A stretch of 64,000 nt of DNA, taken from the NCBI RefSeq assembly GCF_000377345.1, contig NZ_KB898038.1, positions 62,001 to 126,000 of the forward strand. Direction: 5' to 3'. Shown here piece by piece: positions 47,263 through 56,718 of this stretch (position 1 is the first letter of the stretch; every line of letters starts with the position of its first letter). A program made the translations under genes and the position numbers. This stretch comes from Thioalkalivibrio sp. ALJ16. Lineage in GTDB: Bacteria > Pseudomonadota > Gammaproteobacteria > Ectothiorhodospirales > Ectothiorhodospiraceae. The notes under the pieces are model-generated. The model saw only the letters and a program-made list of their open reading frames with translations, was not told where the DNA came from and ran no database searches.

Positions 47263-48233
47263 GCGGCGTCCTGCTGTCGGGCTGGCGCCTGCGCGCGGTC
47301 ATGGCCTCGGTCGTGGTCGCGGTGGCGCTGTATCTGGGTATCACCCTGTGGGCCGGCGCCGACGAGGTCTGGCGCGCCCTGCAGCTGGTCGGTATCGGCG
47401 GGTTGCTGCTCGCCCTGTCACTCTCGCTGGTGAACTACACGCTGCGCTTTACCCGCTGGCAGCTGTACCTGCGCACGCTGCAGCACCGTGTGCCGGCAAT
47501 GGCCAGTCTGCACATCTACCTGGCCGGCTTCGCCCTGACCACGACACCGGGAAAGGCCGGCGAGGCCCTGCGCGGGGTCCTGCTCAAGCGCCGCGGCCTC
47601 CCCTACCCGGACAGCTTCGCCGCGTTCGTCTCTGAGCGCCTGTCCGACCTGATCGCCGTCGTGCTGCTGTCGATGCTGGGGCTGACCCTGGTCACCCAGG
47701 GCACCTGGCTGATCGCGGCCGGTGCCGCCAGCGTACTGGCGGCACTGATGGTGCTCTCCTGGCGCCGCCCGCTGGCCTGGCTGCAGGGCATCAGCGACCG
47801 TCCGGGGCGACGGCTGTGGCGCAGCCTGCATCACCTGGCCACGGTCCTGCTGCAGGCCCGGCGCTGCCATCGGCCGGGCCTGCTGGCGGGCGCCACCGGC
47901 CTCAGCGTGGTGGCCTGGAGTGCCGAGGCCCTGGCCTTCTGGTGGATTCTCAATGCCATGGGATTCGAGGTTGGCTTTGCCTTCGCCGCCTTCGTGTTCG
48001 CCCTGGCCATGCTGGCCGGCGCGCTGAGCTTCCTGCCGGGCGGGCTGGGCGGAACCGAGGCGGTAATGGTCGGGCTGCTGCTCCTGCACGACATGCCGGC
48101 CGCCGATGCCGTCGCGGCGACCATGCTGATCCGCTTCACCACCCTCTGGTTCGCGGTGATCCTGGGGCTGATCGCCCTATCCACCAACCCCGAGGCGCGC
48201 GGCCGCGAACACCCGGAAAAGCGCCATGCCTAG
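47259..48233 (+). CDS. Multi-pass membrane protein, LPG-synthase transmembrane (UPF0104) family
   Basis: 324 residues, about eight transmembrane helices; motifs LRFTRWQLYLRTL, TTTPGKAGEALRGVLLKRRG and LSFLPGGLGGTEAVM are typical of the UPF0104/flippase-domain family. Starts in an ATGA overlap with the phosphoribosyltransferase gene. By context it may translocate the polyprenyl-phosphoryl pentose across the inner membrane; this is inference. Confidence 0.8.
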   Translation: MSGVLLSGWRLRAVMASVVVAVALYLGITLWAGADEVWRALQLVGIGGLLLALSLSLVNYTLRFTRWQLYLRTLQHRVPAMASLHIYLAGFALTTTPGKAGEALRGVLLKRRGLPYPDSFAAFVSERLSDLIAVVLLSMLGLTLVTQGTWLIAAGAASVLAALMVLSWRRPLAWLQGISDRPGRRLWRSLHHLATVLLQARRCHRPGLLAGATGLSVVAWSAEALAFWWILNAMGFEVGFAFAAFVFALAMLAGALSFLPGGLGGTEAVMVGLLLLHDMPAADAVAATMLIRFTTLWFAVILGLIALSTNPEARGREHPEKRHA

Positions 48234-48269
48234 AAGCGCGAAACCAGTACCGTCAGGGCGAGGCCCGGC

Positions 48270-49568
48270 ATGACCGTCAGCTGGAACCGCATCCCGCAGG
48301 TGGAGCACGCCGCCGAGACCACGCTGGAGCGGCGCGGCCGGGCCCTGCCCGAGGTTCCGCGGCCGCTGCTCGCCCACGGCCTCGGGCGCAGCTATGGCGA
48401 TGTCTGCCTGAACCCGGGGGCCTCGCTGCTGCACACCCCGGGGCTGGATCGCTTCGTCGCCTTCGATCCGGCGACCGGCATCCTCCGCGCCGAGGCCGGG
48501 CTTTCGCTGGATGCCCTGCTGCGCTTCGCGGTGCCGCGCGGCTGGTTCCCGCCGGTGGTGCCCGGCACCCGCTTCGTCACGCTGGGCGGGGCCGTGGCCA
48601 ACGACGTGCACGGCAAGAATCATCACCAGGCGGGAAGCTTCGGCGATCACGTGCTCGCGCTGACCCTGCGCCGTTCCGATGGCCAGCTGCTGGAAATCAC
48701 CCCGCAGGGGCACCCCGAGTGGTTCGCGGCCACCGTCGGCGGCCTGGGCCTGACCGGCCTGATCGAGACCGTGACCCTGCAGCTGGCGCCGGTCCGCAGC
48801 GCCTGGATGCGCGCCTGGTCAGAGCGCTTCGACAGTCTCGACGAGTTCTGGGAACTGAACGCCCGCGGCGAGCGCGAGTGGCCGTACACGGTGGCCTGGA
48901 TCGACTGCCTGAATCCGGGCCGCGACGGCCGCGTGGGGCGCGGCATCTACAGCGCCGCCCGCCACGCCACCACGGCCCCGCGCAAGGCAGCCTGGCGCGA
49001 GCCACGCCGCAGCATCCCGCTGGACCCGCCGGTATCTCTGGTCAACCGGTTCACCCTGCGCGCCTTCAACCACCTCTATTACCGCCAGCCGGTGCATGCA
49101 ACCCCGCGCGCGGTCCATCACCAGCCGTGGCTGTTTCCGCTGGACGCGATTCGGCACTGGAACCGCATCTACGGGCACCAGGGCTTCTACCAGTACCAGT
49201 GCGTCCTGCCCCCCCATGCCGCACAGGACGGCGTGCAGGCCCTGCTGGATACGATCGCCGCCAGCGGCCAGGGCTCGTTTCTCGCGGTCCTGAAGACCTT
49301 CGGGGCGCGCGCCGCCCCGGGCATGCTGTCGTTTCCCCGCCCCGGGGCCACGCTCGCACTGGACTTCCCGAAGAAGGGCCAGGCCACCGAGCGCCTGTTT
49401 GCGCGCCTGGACGCGATCGTGCAGGAGGCCGGTGGCGCCCTGTACCCGGCCAAGGACGCGCGCATGCCCGCCACGATGTTTCGCACGGGGTTTCCCTGCT
49501 GGGAGGCGTTCGCCGATTATGTCGACCCCGAATTCTCCTCCGGCTTCTGGCGCAGGGTGACCGCATGA
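48270..49568 (+). CDS. dprE1: Decaprenylphosphoryl-ribose 2'-oxidase homologue (DprE1-like)
   Basis: 432 residues, FAD-binding oxidoreductase. Oxidises the 2'-hydroxyl of polyprenyl-phosphoryl-ribose in the first half of epimerisation to arabinose. FAD/active-site motif GGAVANDVHGKNHHQAGSFG (about 106-125) and catalytic Lys395 (YPAKDAR) match the mycobacterial enzyme. The position aligned with Cys387 there, target of benzothiazinones, is Ala363 in TLALDF. Overlaps the reductase gene by four bases. Confidence 0.88.
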   Translation: MTVSWNRIPQVEHAAETTLERRGRALPEVPRPLLAHGLGRSYGDVCLNPGASLLHTPGLDRFVAFDPATGILRAEAGLSLDALLRFAVPRGWFPPVVPGTRFVTLGGAVANDVHGKNHHQAGSFGDHVLALTLRRSDGQLLEITPQGHPEWFAATVGGLGLTGLIETVTLQLAPVRSAWMRAWSERFDSLDEFWELNARGEREWPYTVAWIDCLNPGRDGRVGRGIYSAARHATTAPRKAAWREPRRSIPLDPPVSLVNRFTLRAFNHLYYRQPVHATPRAVHHQPWLFPLDAIRHWNRIYGHQGFYQYQCVLPPHAAQDGVQALLDTIAASGQGSFLAVLKTFGARAAPGMLSFPRPGATLALDFPKKGQATERLFARLDAIVQEAGGALYPAKDARMPATMFRTGFPCWEAFADYVDPEFSSGFWRRVTA

Positions 49569-50338
49569 CCCCATCAAAAAACCCGATGCAGCGCATCGTC
49601 CTCTTTGGTGCCACTTCGGCAATCGCAAGCGCCGTAGCCCGCGAGCTGGCCACGCCCGAGGCACGGCTGTTCTGCGTGGCCCGCGACGGCGACGCCCTGG
49701 AGGCCCTGCTGGCCGATCTCCGGGTGCGCGCCGACGACACCGACAGTACCCGCATCCAGGGCACCACCGCCGACCTCGCCGATATCGACGCCCAGGCGGC
49801 CGTATGGCAGCAGGCACAACAGGCCCTGGGCCAGGTGGATGGCGTGCTGCTCGCCTGGGGTACCCTGCCGGACCAGGCCGCCTGCGAGGCCTCGGTCGAG
49901 GCCACGCTGGACGCCATCCACGTCAACGGCACCAGCGCGATCGCCCTGCTCGCGCGGATCGCCCCGGACTTCGAGCGCCAGGGCCGCGGCGTGATCGCCG
50001 CGATCGGCTCGGTTGCGGGGGACCGCGGGCGCCAGAGCAACTACGCCTACGGCACCGCCAAGGGCATGCTCGCGACCTATCTCCAGGGGCTGCGCAACCG
50101 CCTGTTCTTCCACGGTGTGGACGTGGTGACCATCAAGCCCGGCTTCGTGCGCACCCCGATGACCGCGGGCTTCAACCGCGCCGGTGCGTTGTGGGCTGAA
50201 CCCGAAGCCGTGGCCTCCGGCATCGTGAAGGCCATGCGGCGCGGGCGCGAGGTCGCGTACCTGCCATGGATCTGGCGAGTGATCATGACTGTGATCCGGC
50301 TGCTCCCCGAATACCTGTTCAAGCGCCTGAAACTCTGA
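49565..50338 (+). CDS. dprE2: Decaprenylphosphoryl-2-keto-ribose reductase homologue (DprE2-like SDR)
   Basis: 257 residues, short-chain dehydrogenase. Nucleotide-binding FGATSAIASAVAREL near the N-terminus and a YxxxK active site (SNYAYGTAKGML). Reduces the keto intermediate of DprE1 to polyprenyl-phosphoryl-arabinose. Starts in a four-base overlap with DprE1; C-terminal hydrophobic region (WRVIMTVIRLLPEYLF) fits membrane association. Confidence 0.88.
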   Translation: MTPSKNPMQRIVLFGATSAIASAVARELATPEARLFCVARDGDALEALLADLRVRADDTDSTRIQGTTADLADIDAQAAVWQQAQQALGQVDGVLLAWGTLPDQAACEASVEATLDAIHVNGTSAIALLARIAPDFERQGRGVIAAIGSVAGDRGRQSNYAYGTAKGMLATYLQGLRNRLFFHGVDVVTIKPGFVRTPMTAGFNRAGALWAEPEAVASGIVKAMRRGREVAYLPWIWRVIMTVIRLLPEYLFKRLKL

Positions 50339-51000
50339 TGCACCACTCCGCACCACTGCCTGTCGCGCTGTTCGACTTCGACGGCACCCTGAGCCGTCGC
50401 GACAGCCTGTTTCCGTTCCTGCGCTTTGTTCTGGGTACGCCCGCGTTCGCCGCGCGGCTGCCTGGCTGCCTGCCGCCGTTGCTGGGCATGGCGGCCGGGC
50501 GACTGTCCCGCCAGGCCGCCAAGGAACAGGTGCTGACCCGCATGCTCGGCCGGCATGCCCTGGCCGACCTGGAGGCGCAGGCGCAGGCCTACGCGGCCGG
50601 GCCGCTGGACCGCCTGCTGCGCCCGGCCGGCATGCAGCAGCTGCACTGGCACCAGGCGCGCGGCGACACCTGCGTGCTGGTCTCCGCCTCGCCGGAGCTG
50701 TACCTGCGGCCCTGGGCGCGCCGCCACGGCATCGACCACGTGATCGGCTCGCGCCTGGCGGTGGATGCCGAGAGCCTCGTGACGGGTCGGCTCGTCGGCG
50801 CGAACTGCCAGGGTGCGGCCAAGCCGCCGGCCATCGCCGCCTGGTGCGAGCAGCTGAGCCCGCAAGTCCGCGTGGAGTACGTCGCCGCCTACGGCGACAC
50901 CGCCGGCGACCGCCCCATGCTGGCCCTGGCGCGCGAGGGCTACCTGTGGCGCTCCGGCGCCTTCCAGCGGGTGTTCCCCGCCGCGGAGTCCGACGCATGA
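50338..51000 (+). CDS. HAD-superfamily IB phosphatase
   Basis: 220 residues. HAD motif I FDFDGTLSRRDS, motif II VLVSASPELYL, motif IV YGDTAGDRPML. Overlaps the DprE2 stop by one base, and its own end overlaps the next gene by four. In the pathway, the phosphoribosylated lipid must lose its 5-phosphate before DprE1; this HAD protein is a natural candidate, replacing the PAP2-type enzyme of mycobacteria. Confidence 0.82.
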   Translation: MHHSAPLPVALFDFDGTLSRRDSLFPFLRFVLGTPAFAARLPGCLPPLLGMAAGRLSRQAAKEQVLTRMLGRHALADLEAQAQAYAAGPLDRLLRPAGMQQLHWHQARGDTCVLVSASPELYLRPWARRHGIDHVIGSRLAVDAESLVTGRLVGANCQGAAKPPAIAAWCEQLSPQVRVEYVAAYGDTAGDRPMLALAREGYLWRSGAFQRVFPAAESDA

Positions 51001-52544
51001 ACAACCATCCCCCATCGCAGCAGGCCCCATCGCAGCAAGCCGCATGGCAGGACGCGCCCTGGCTGGCGCGTCATTACGGCGCGGTGCTGCTGGCCGTCGT
51101 GCTGGTCAAGCTGGCAATGGCCTGGACGCTCCCGATCACCGGCGACGAGGCCTATTTCCTGATCTGGGGGCAGCACCCGGATCTGGGCTACTACGACCAC
51201 CCGCCGATGGTGGGCTGGTGGCTGAGCCTGATCCTGCCGCTGTCCGAACACCCGCTGGCGATCCGCGCGCCGGGCATCCTCGTGTCCATGGCGCCGGCCC
51301 TGGCGATCCTGCTGCTGTGGCGGCGCGAAGACCCGGTACGGGCGCGGCTGGCATCACTGATCGCCCTGTTCATGCCGCTGTTCTTCATCGCGGTACTGAC
51401 CGCCACCGACACCCCGCTGATCCTGTTCAGCCTGCTCGCCACCGGACTGCTCTGGCAGGCCCTGCGTACCGGGGCCGCGCACTGGTTCCTGCTCGGCGGC
51501 CTGGCCCTGGGGCTGGCATTCCTGTCCAAGTACTTCGCGGTCCTCCTGGGGATCGCGTTCGGGCTGCATATCCTGCTGTTCGCGCGCCAGCACTGGCGCG
51601 GGTTGCTCCTGGTCATCCTCGGCGTACTGCCGGCCGTGGCCGTCAACCTGTACTGGAACTGGGGCAACTGCTGGTACAACGTGATGTTCAACATCGTGAA
51701 CCGGCATGGCGACGGCGGCTTCGACCCCGGCAACTGGCTGACCTACGCGCTACTGCTGATCTACCTGTTCACACCCTGGCTGCTGTGGTTCTACGCCCGC
51801 CAGTGGCGCGCGCTGGGCGCGGGCATCCGCCGCCACCGCCTCGCGGTGTTCCTCTCTGCCGGCCTGATCCCGCTGCTGGTGTTCGCCCTGCTGGCCCCGT
51901 TCAAGAGCATCGGGCTGCACTGGCTGGCCGCCTTCGCCCCGTTCCTGCTGCTGCCGGCACTGTTCCTGGGCGTGCGCGCGCTGGCCATCAGCGCCTGGCT
52001 CTCCGGCGGGCTGGCGCTCGTGCACGCCACCGTCCTGCTGACCATCGCGCTGATGCCGGTGGAATGGCTGGAGCGCCACGACCGCTACCCGGACGCAGTG
52101 TTCTACCTGGCCCCCCAGGCGCTGGCCGAGGTAGTGAACGCGTACGACCCCGACTGGCCGGTCTTCACCCGCAGCTATTCGCGCTCGGCGGTGCTCGCCT
52201 ACTACGCCGGGCGCGAGGTCGGGGTGTTCGGGCCCGGCTCGCATTACGGCCGCCAGGACGACCTGCTGACCGACTTCCGCGCGCTGGACGGCGCCAACCT
52301 GCTGTACGTCCCGGTCCGCGGCGAACTGGATCCGGCCCACGTGGAGCCCTTCTTCGAGGAGGTCCGGGTGCGCACAGTGGAGGTGCGCGGGATCGAGTGG
52401 TCGCTCGCGGAGGGCCACGGCTTCGACTACGCCGCCTATCACGAGCAGGTGCTGCAGCCAGTACTTGCACGCTACTACGACTTCCCGGCCTGGCTGCCGG
52501 AGGGGCGCTGCGCCTTCACCGACCGCTACGCGAACAGAGAATAA
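50997..52544 (+). CDS. GT39/ArnT-like glycosyltransferase
   Basis: 515 residues, about eleven to twelve transmembrane helices. The GDE near the end of the first helix (ITGDEAYF) and the YYDHPPMVGWW loop mark the ArnT/PMT-type (GT39, GT-C fold) family, which use polyprenyl-phosphoryl sugars on the periplasmic side. In this operon it probably transfers arabinose, made by the upstream genes, to a lipid, glycan or protein acceptor that cannot be named. C-terminal about 150 residues are soluble and periplasmic. Confidence 0.85.
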   Translation: MNNHPPSQQAPSQQAAWQDAPWLARHYGAVLLAVVLVKLAMAWTLPITGDEAYFLIWGQHPDLGYYDHPPMVGWWLSLILPLSEHPLAIRAPGILVSMAPALAILLLWRREDPVRARLASLIALFMPLFFIAVLTATDTPLILFSLLATGLLWQALRTGAAHWFLLGGLALGLAFLSKYFAVLLGIAFGLHILLFARQHWRGLLLVILGVLPAVAVNLYWNWGNCWYNVMFNIVNRHGDGGFDPGNWLTYALLLIYLFTPWLLWFYARQWRALGAGIRRHRLAVFLSAGLIPLLVFALLAPFKSIGLHWLAAFAPFLLLPALFLGVRALAISAWLSGGLALVHATVLLTIALMPVEWLERHDRYPDAVFYLAPQALAEVVNAYDPDWPVFTRSYSRSAVLAYYAGREVGVFGPGSHYGRQDDLLTDFRALDGANLLYVPVRGELDPAHVEPFFEEVRVRTVEVRGIEWSLAEGHGFDYAAYHEQVLQPVLARYYDFPAWLPEGRCAFTDRYANRE

Positions 52545-52624
52545 AGCCCTGCATTGACCGGGGAATACACCCCCCGGATACTGTTGGCCGTGAGCCATCG
52601 ACTTCATCCAGGGAGGGGCGGGCG

Positions 52625-53662
52625 ATGATCGCTGCCGGAGCGGCGATCCCTGCCCGCCAGCGTCCACCGCGCGCATGGGCCCGGTGGCCCAGCGTGCTCG
52701 CTATGGCCGTTCTGCTGCTGCCGCTGTTGCTGGCCGGCTGCGGTGGTTCCCAGGAACCCCCGCTGCGGGTCGCCACCATCGAGTGGATCGGCTACCAGCC
52801 CCTCCACCTGGCCGCCTCCGAGGGCAGGCTTCCCAGCGACGAGATTCGCCTCGCCCGCTTCGGCTCGAACGTGGAGTCGCTGCGCGCCTTTCGCAACGGC
52901 AATGTCGACGCCGCCGCCCTGACCCTCGACGAGGCGCTGCTACTGCGCGCCGACGGCCACGATATCCGCATCATCCTGCTGCTGGACTACTCGCATGGTG
53001 GCGACACCATCCTGGCGCAGCCCGGCATCACCCGCATGGCGGATCTCGAGGGCCGCCGCATCGGGGTCGAGAATGACGCCGCCACCGCCTACCTGCTCGC
53101 CCGCGGCCTGGAGCACGGCGGCCTCGACCGCGAGAGCGTGGATATTGTTCGCGTGGATGCCGGGCGCCACGAGGAGGCCTTCCGCGGCGGGGAAGTCGAC
53201 GCCCTGGCGACCTTCGAACCGACCCGCACCCGGCTGCTGAATGCCGGTGCCGAGGAGCTGTTCGACAGCACCCGGATCCCGGGCGAGATTATCGATGTCC
53301 TGGTGGTCCAGCGCCAAGCGCTCGACGACCACCCGAGACACCTCCGGCAGCTTGTGGATGCCTGGTTCGGCGCACTCGAGTATCTGGATGCCGAGCCGGA
53401 ACCCGCCAAGGCCACCATGGCCCGGTACAGCGACCTCAGCGTGGCGGAACTGGAAGGTGCGCTGGCCGGGGTCCGCTTCCCGTCGCGGGCGGAAAACTGC
53501 GCAGCCCTGGCCGACGACGGCGCATCCCTGCGCGCCAGCAGCGAGCGCCTGGCCACCCTGATGCAGCAGCAGGGACTGCTGCAACGCGAGGTGGCGCTGG
53601 AACGACTCTTCGATGACCGCATCCTGCAGGCGGCGGGCTGCCCGCCATCGGAAGACGGCTGA
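52625..53662 (+). CDS. NMT1/SsuA-like substrate-binding lipoprotein
   Basis: 345 residues. LLPLLLAGC lipobox (Cys about residue 39). The mature domain belongs to the nitrate/sulfonate/taurine-type periplasmic binding fold (ATIEWIGYQPLHLAASEGRL, GNVDAAALTLDEALLL, LEGRRIGVENDAATAYLLAR, GGEVDALATFEPTR). No permease or ATPase follows; instead the stop overlaps the start of a GGDEF/EAL protein, so it likely feeds signal to it. Strong AGGGAGGGG site. Confidence 0.85.
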   Translation: MIAAGAAIPARQRPPRAWARWPSVLAMAVLLLPLLLAGCGGSQEPPLRVATIEWIGYQPLHLAASEGRLPSDEIRLARFGSNVESLRAFRNGNVDAAALTLDEALLLRADGHDIRIILLLDYSHGGDTILAQPGITRMADLEGRRIGVENDAATAYLLARGLEHGGLDRESVDIVRVDAGRHEEAFRGGEVDALATFEPTRTRLLNAGAEELFDSTRIPGEIIDVLVVQRQALDDHPRHLRQLVDAWFGALEYLDAEPEPAKATMARYSDLSVAELEGALAGVRFPSRAENCAALADDGASLRASSERLATLMQQQGLLQREVALERLFDDRILQAAGCPPSEDG

Positions 53663-56571
53663 TGTGGCAGGGTCTGTTCCGCTATCCGATCAACACCACG
53701 CTGCCGCTTTTCCTGCTGGTGGTAGCGCTCATTCTCGGCACCCTGTATGCCCTGACACTGGTCCATAACCAGCAGCGCAGCATCCTCGAGAACGCCGAAC
53801 GCGAACTGGCGACCGAGATCAGCCGCATGCAGCGCATCGTCCAGAACCATCTGGAGGACAACGGTACGCAGGCCATCCAGGACGAGATCGCGGCGCTCAA
53901 TGTCGATATCCGGGTTCGCCTGGCCGGGGTCGTCGATGAACGCGAGCGCTACCTCGCCGCCCTGAACCGCGGCAAGCGCGAACGCCCGCTCGCGGAGACC
54001 CTGGACGCCGAACCCATGGCCGCGCTCGCCGACCCGCTGCGCACACTGCTGGCCGACACCCACGACCGCCGCGCCGCCAAGGTACGCCATGTCACGGCCG
54101 AGAACACCCTGATCGCAGCAGCACCGCTGCAGTTCACCGGCCCCGTGGTCGACCTGGGGCGCAGCCCCTCGGGCGCAGTCATCCTCGCCTGGGACCTGTC
54201 ATTACCCTTTCGGCAGGCACGCACTGCGGCTCTGAATTCGGCGCTGCTGCTCGCGCCGGTCCTGATCGCGGCGCTCGCGGCGCTATGGTGGCTGATCTAC
54301 CAGGCACTGGGGCGGCGCCTGAGCCGCCTGAGCCGGACCGCGGAGCAGATTGCCAGCGGCGAACACCACCAGCGTGCCGGGATCACCGGGCGCGACGAGA
54401 TTGGCCGCCTGGCACACGCCTTCGACCGCATGGCAGATGGCCTGGTGCGGGAACAGGCGCGCCTACGCGAGAGCGAGCAGCGGCTGTATCTGGCCCAGGC
54501 GTTCTCCGGGGTCGGCACCTGGGAATGGGATATCGCCAGCGGCGACGTGGTCTGGACCCGTCCGACCTACCAGCTCTTCGACCTGCCGGAGGACACCACC
54601 GAGGTCACCTTCGAGCATTACCTGGAGCGGGTCCATCCCGGCGACCGCGCAAGGGTCCAGGCCGCGGTGGAACAGTCCCTCGAGCAGGGTACCGCCTACA
54701 GCATCGAGCACCGCGTGGTCACGCGGGACGGCGACGAACGCTGGCTGCTCGGCAGTGGCGACGTGCTGCGCGACGCGGACGGCCAACCCCGGCGCATGTA
54801 CGGCATCGTGCAGGACATCACCGCCACCAAGCGCGCCGAGGCGGCCCTGTTCCGCGAGAAGGAATACGCCCAGGTAACCCTGGCCTCCATCGGCGACGGC
54901 GTGATCACCACCGATACCCAGGGCCGGGTCACGTTCCTGAACCCGATCGCGGAATACCTGACCGGCTGGACCACCGACAACGCCGCCGGCGAACCACTGA
55001 CCCGGGTGTTCAACATCCTCAACGAGATTACCCGCAAGCCGGCGGTCAACCCGGTCGAGCGCTGCCTCAAGGAAGGCCGCATCGTCGGGCTGGCCAACCA
55101 CACCATGCTGCTGCGCCGGGACGGGCAGGAGTTCGCGATCGAGGACTCGGCCGCACCGATCCGCGATCGTGACGGCGAGATCGTGGGTGTGGTGCTGGTG
55201 TTCCATGACGTGACCCGGGCGCGCGAGCTGGCCAACCAGCTCAGCTGGCAGGCCACCCACGATGCCCTGACCGGGCTGCCCAACCGCCACGCCTTCGAGC
55301 AGCGCCTGGAACAGCTGGCGCGCTACCCCGAAAGCCAGAAGGGGCACGAAAACCATACCCTGCTGTACATCGACCTCGACCAGTTCAAGGTGGTGAACGA
55401 TGTCGCCGGCCACGTCGCCGGGGATCAGATGATCCGCCAGGTCGGTGAACTGATGCTGGACCAGGTGCGCGAGACCGACCTGCTGGCCCGCCTTGGCGGA
55501 GACGAGTTCGGCATCATCCTCACGCACTGCGATATCGCCCACGCCGAACGCATCGCCAACGCCATTCATACGGTCCTCGACGAACTGCGCTTCGCCTGGG
55601 AAGACCGCGTGTTCCGCATCAGCGCATCCATCGGCATCCTCGAGTTTCAGCCCGGCGAGCGCAACATGAACCAGCTGCTGGCCGATGCCGACATCGCGGT
55701 CTACGCGGCGAAGAACGCCGGCCGCCGGCGCTCGCATATCTTCCGCCCGGAAGATCAGGACCTGCAGCAGCACCGACGCGAGATGGACTGGGCCACGCAG
55801 ATCTCCGACGCCGTCGAACAGGGCCGTCTGGTGCTGTTTGCCCAGAAAATCCATCCGCTGGCCGAGCCCGACTCCGACGCCCCGCCCGCGGGACTCTCCT
55901 TCGAGGTGCTCGTACGCTTGCGCAGCCAGGATGACGAGCTGATCCCCCCCGGGGTCTTCCTGCCGGCCGCCGAACGCTTCGACCTGATTACCATCGTCGA
56001 CCGCTGGATCATCACCCGGGCCTTCTCCATGGTGGCTGACCATATCCGCGTGCATGGCCCGGCGAGCATCGAGCACTGCGCGGTCAACCTCTCCGGCGCG
56101 ACCCTGAGTGACGAGACCCTGCTGCCATTTATCCGCAACCAGCTGAGCCTGCACCAGCTACCGGGCGAGATCTTCTGCTTCGAGGTCACCGAGACCGCGG
56201 CGATCTCCAACCTGCAGGCGGCAATGCGCTTTATCCGCGAGCTGCGCGGCATGGGCTGCCGTTTCGCGCTGGACGACTTTGGCTCCGGGCTGTCGTCGTT
56301 CGCCTATCTGAAGACCCTGCCGGTGGACTACCTGAAGATCGACGGCAGCTTCGTGCGCAACATCGCCACCGACCCGGTCAATGACGCCCTGGTCGGCAAC
56401 ATCAACGATATCGGCCACCTGCTCGACAAGAAGACGATCGCCGAGTTTGCGGAGGACGAATCGACCATCGCCCGCCTGCGCGAGCTGAAGGTGGACTTTG
56501 CCCAGGGCTACGGGCTGCACCGCCCGCAGCCCCTGGAGGAGCTGTTCGCATTGCACAACCCACCGCGCTGA
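53662..56571 (+). CDS. Membrane HAMP-PAS-PAS-GGDEF-EAL protein
   Basis: 969 residues. Transmembrane helices near 14-34 and 194-214 enclose a periplasmic domain; then HAMP (about 215-270), two PAS domains (about 275-390 and 400-520), GGDEF (612-616) and EAL (EVL at 748-750, DDFG at 871-874). An RxxD inhibitory site (Arg603, Asp606) is present, unlike in the first GGDEF/EAL protein of the window. Starts in a one-base overlap with the NMT1-like gene, so the binding lipoprotein and this protein are one signalling unit. Confidence 0.9.
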   Translation: MWQGLFRYPINTTLPLFLLVVALILGTLYALTLVHNQQRSILENAERELATEISRMQRIVQNHLEDNGTQAIQDEIAALNVDIRVRLAGVVDERERYLAALNRGKRERPLAETLDAEPMAALADPLRTLLADTHDRRAAKVRHVTAENTLIAAAPLQFTGPVVDLGRSPSGAVILAWDLSLPFRQARTAALNSALLLAPVLIAALAALWWLIYQALGRRLSRLSRTAEQIASGEHHQRAGITGRDEIGRLAHAFDRMADGLVREQARLRESEQRLYLAQAFSGVGTWEWDIASGDVVWTRPTYQLFDLPEDTTEVTFEHYLERVHPGDRARVQAAVEQSLEQGTAYSIEHRVVTRDGDERWLLGSGDVLRDADGQPRRMYGIVQDITATKRAEAALFREKEYAQVTLASIGDGVITTDTQGRVTFLNPIAEYLTGWTTDNAAGEPLTRVFNILNEITRKPAVNPVERCLKEGRIVGLANHTMLLRRDGQEFAIEDSAAPIRDRDGEIVGVVLVFHDVTRARELANQLSWQATHDALTGLPNRHAFEQRLEQLARYPESQKGHENHTLLYIDLDQFKVVNDVAGHVAGDQMIRQVGELMLDQVRETDLLARLGGDEFGIILTHCDIAHAERIANAIHTVLDELRFAWEDRVFRISASIGILEFQPGERNMNQLLADADIAVYAAKNAGRRRSHIFRPEDQDLQQHRREMDWATQISDAVEQGRLVLFAQKIHPLAEPDSDAPPAGLSFEVLVRLRSQDDELIPPGVFLPAAERFDLITIVDRWIITRAFSMVADHIRVHGPASIEHCAVNLSGATLSDETLLPFIRNQLSLHQLPGEIFCFEVTETAAISNLQAAMRFIRELRGMGCRFALDDFGSGLSSFAYLKTLPVDYLKIDGSFVRNIATDPVNDALVGNINDIGHLLDKKTIAEFAEDESTIARLRELKVDFAQGYGLHRPQPLEELFALHNPPR

Positions 56572-56718
56572 CATCGAGGGCTGCGAGACGCTTCTTGAGC
56601 CCCTGCACGGGGAACATGCATCAGCCAGCACGGTCTCTATTGTCCCCGGCCACGGTTGCCACCGAGGGCCGCCATTGGCCATTCTGTACGGCTGAATACA
56701 AGTTCCGGAGCACACCGA

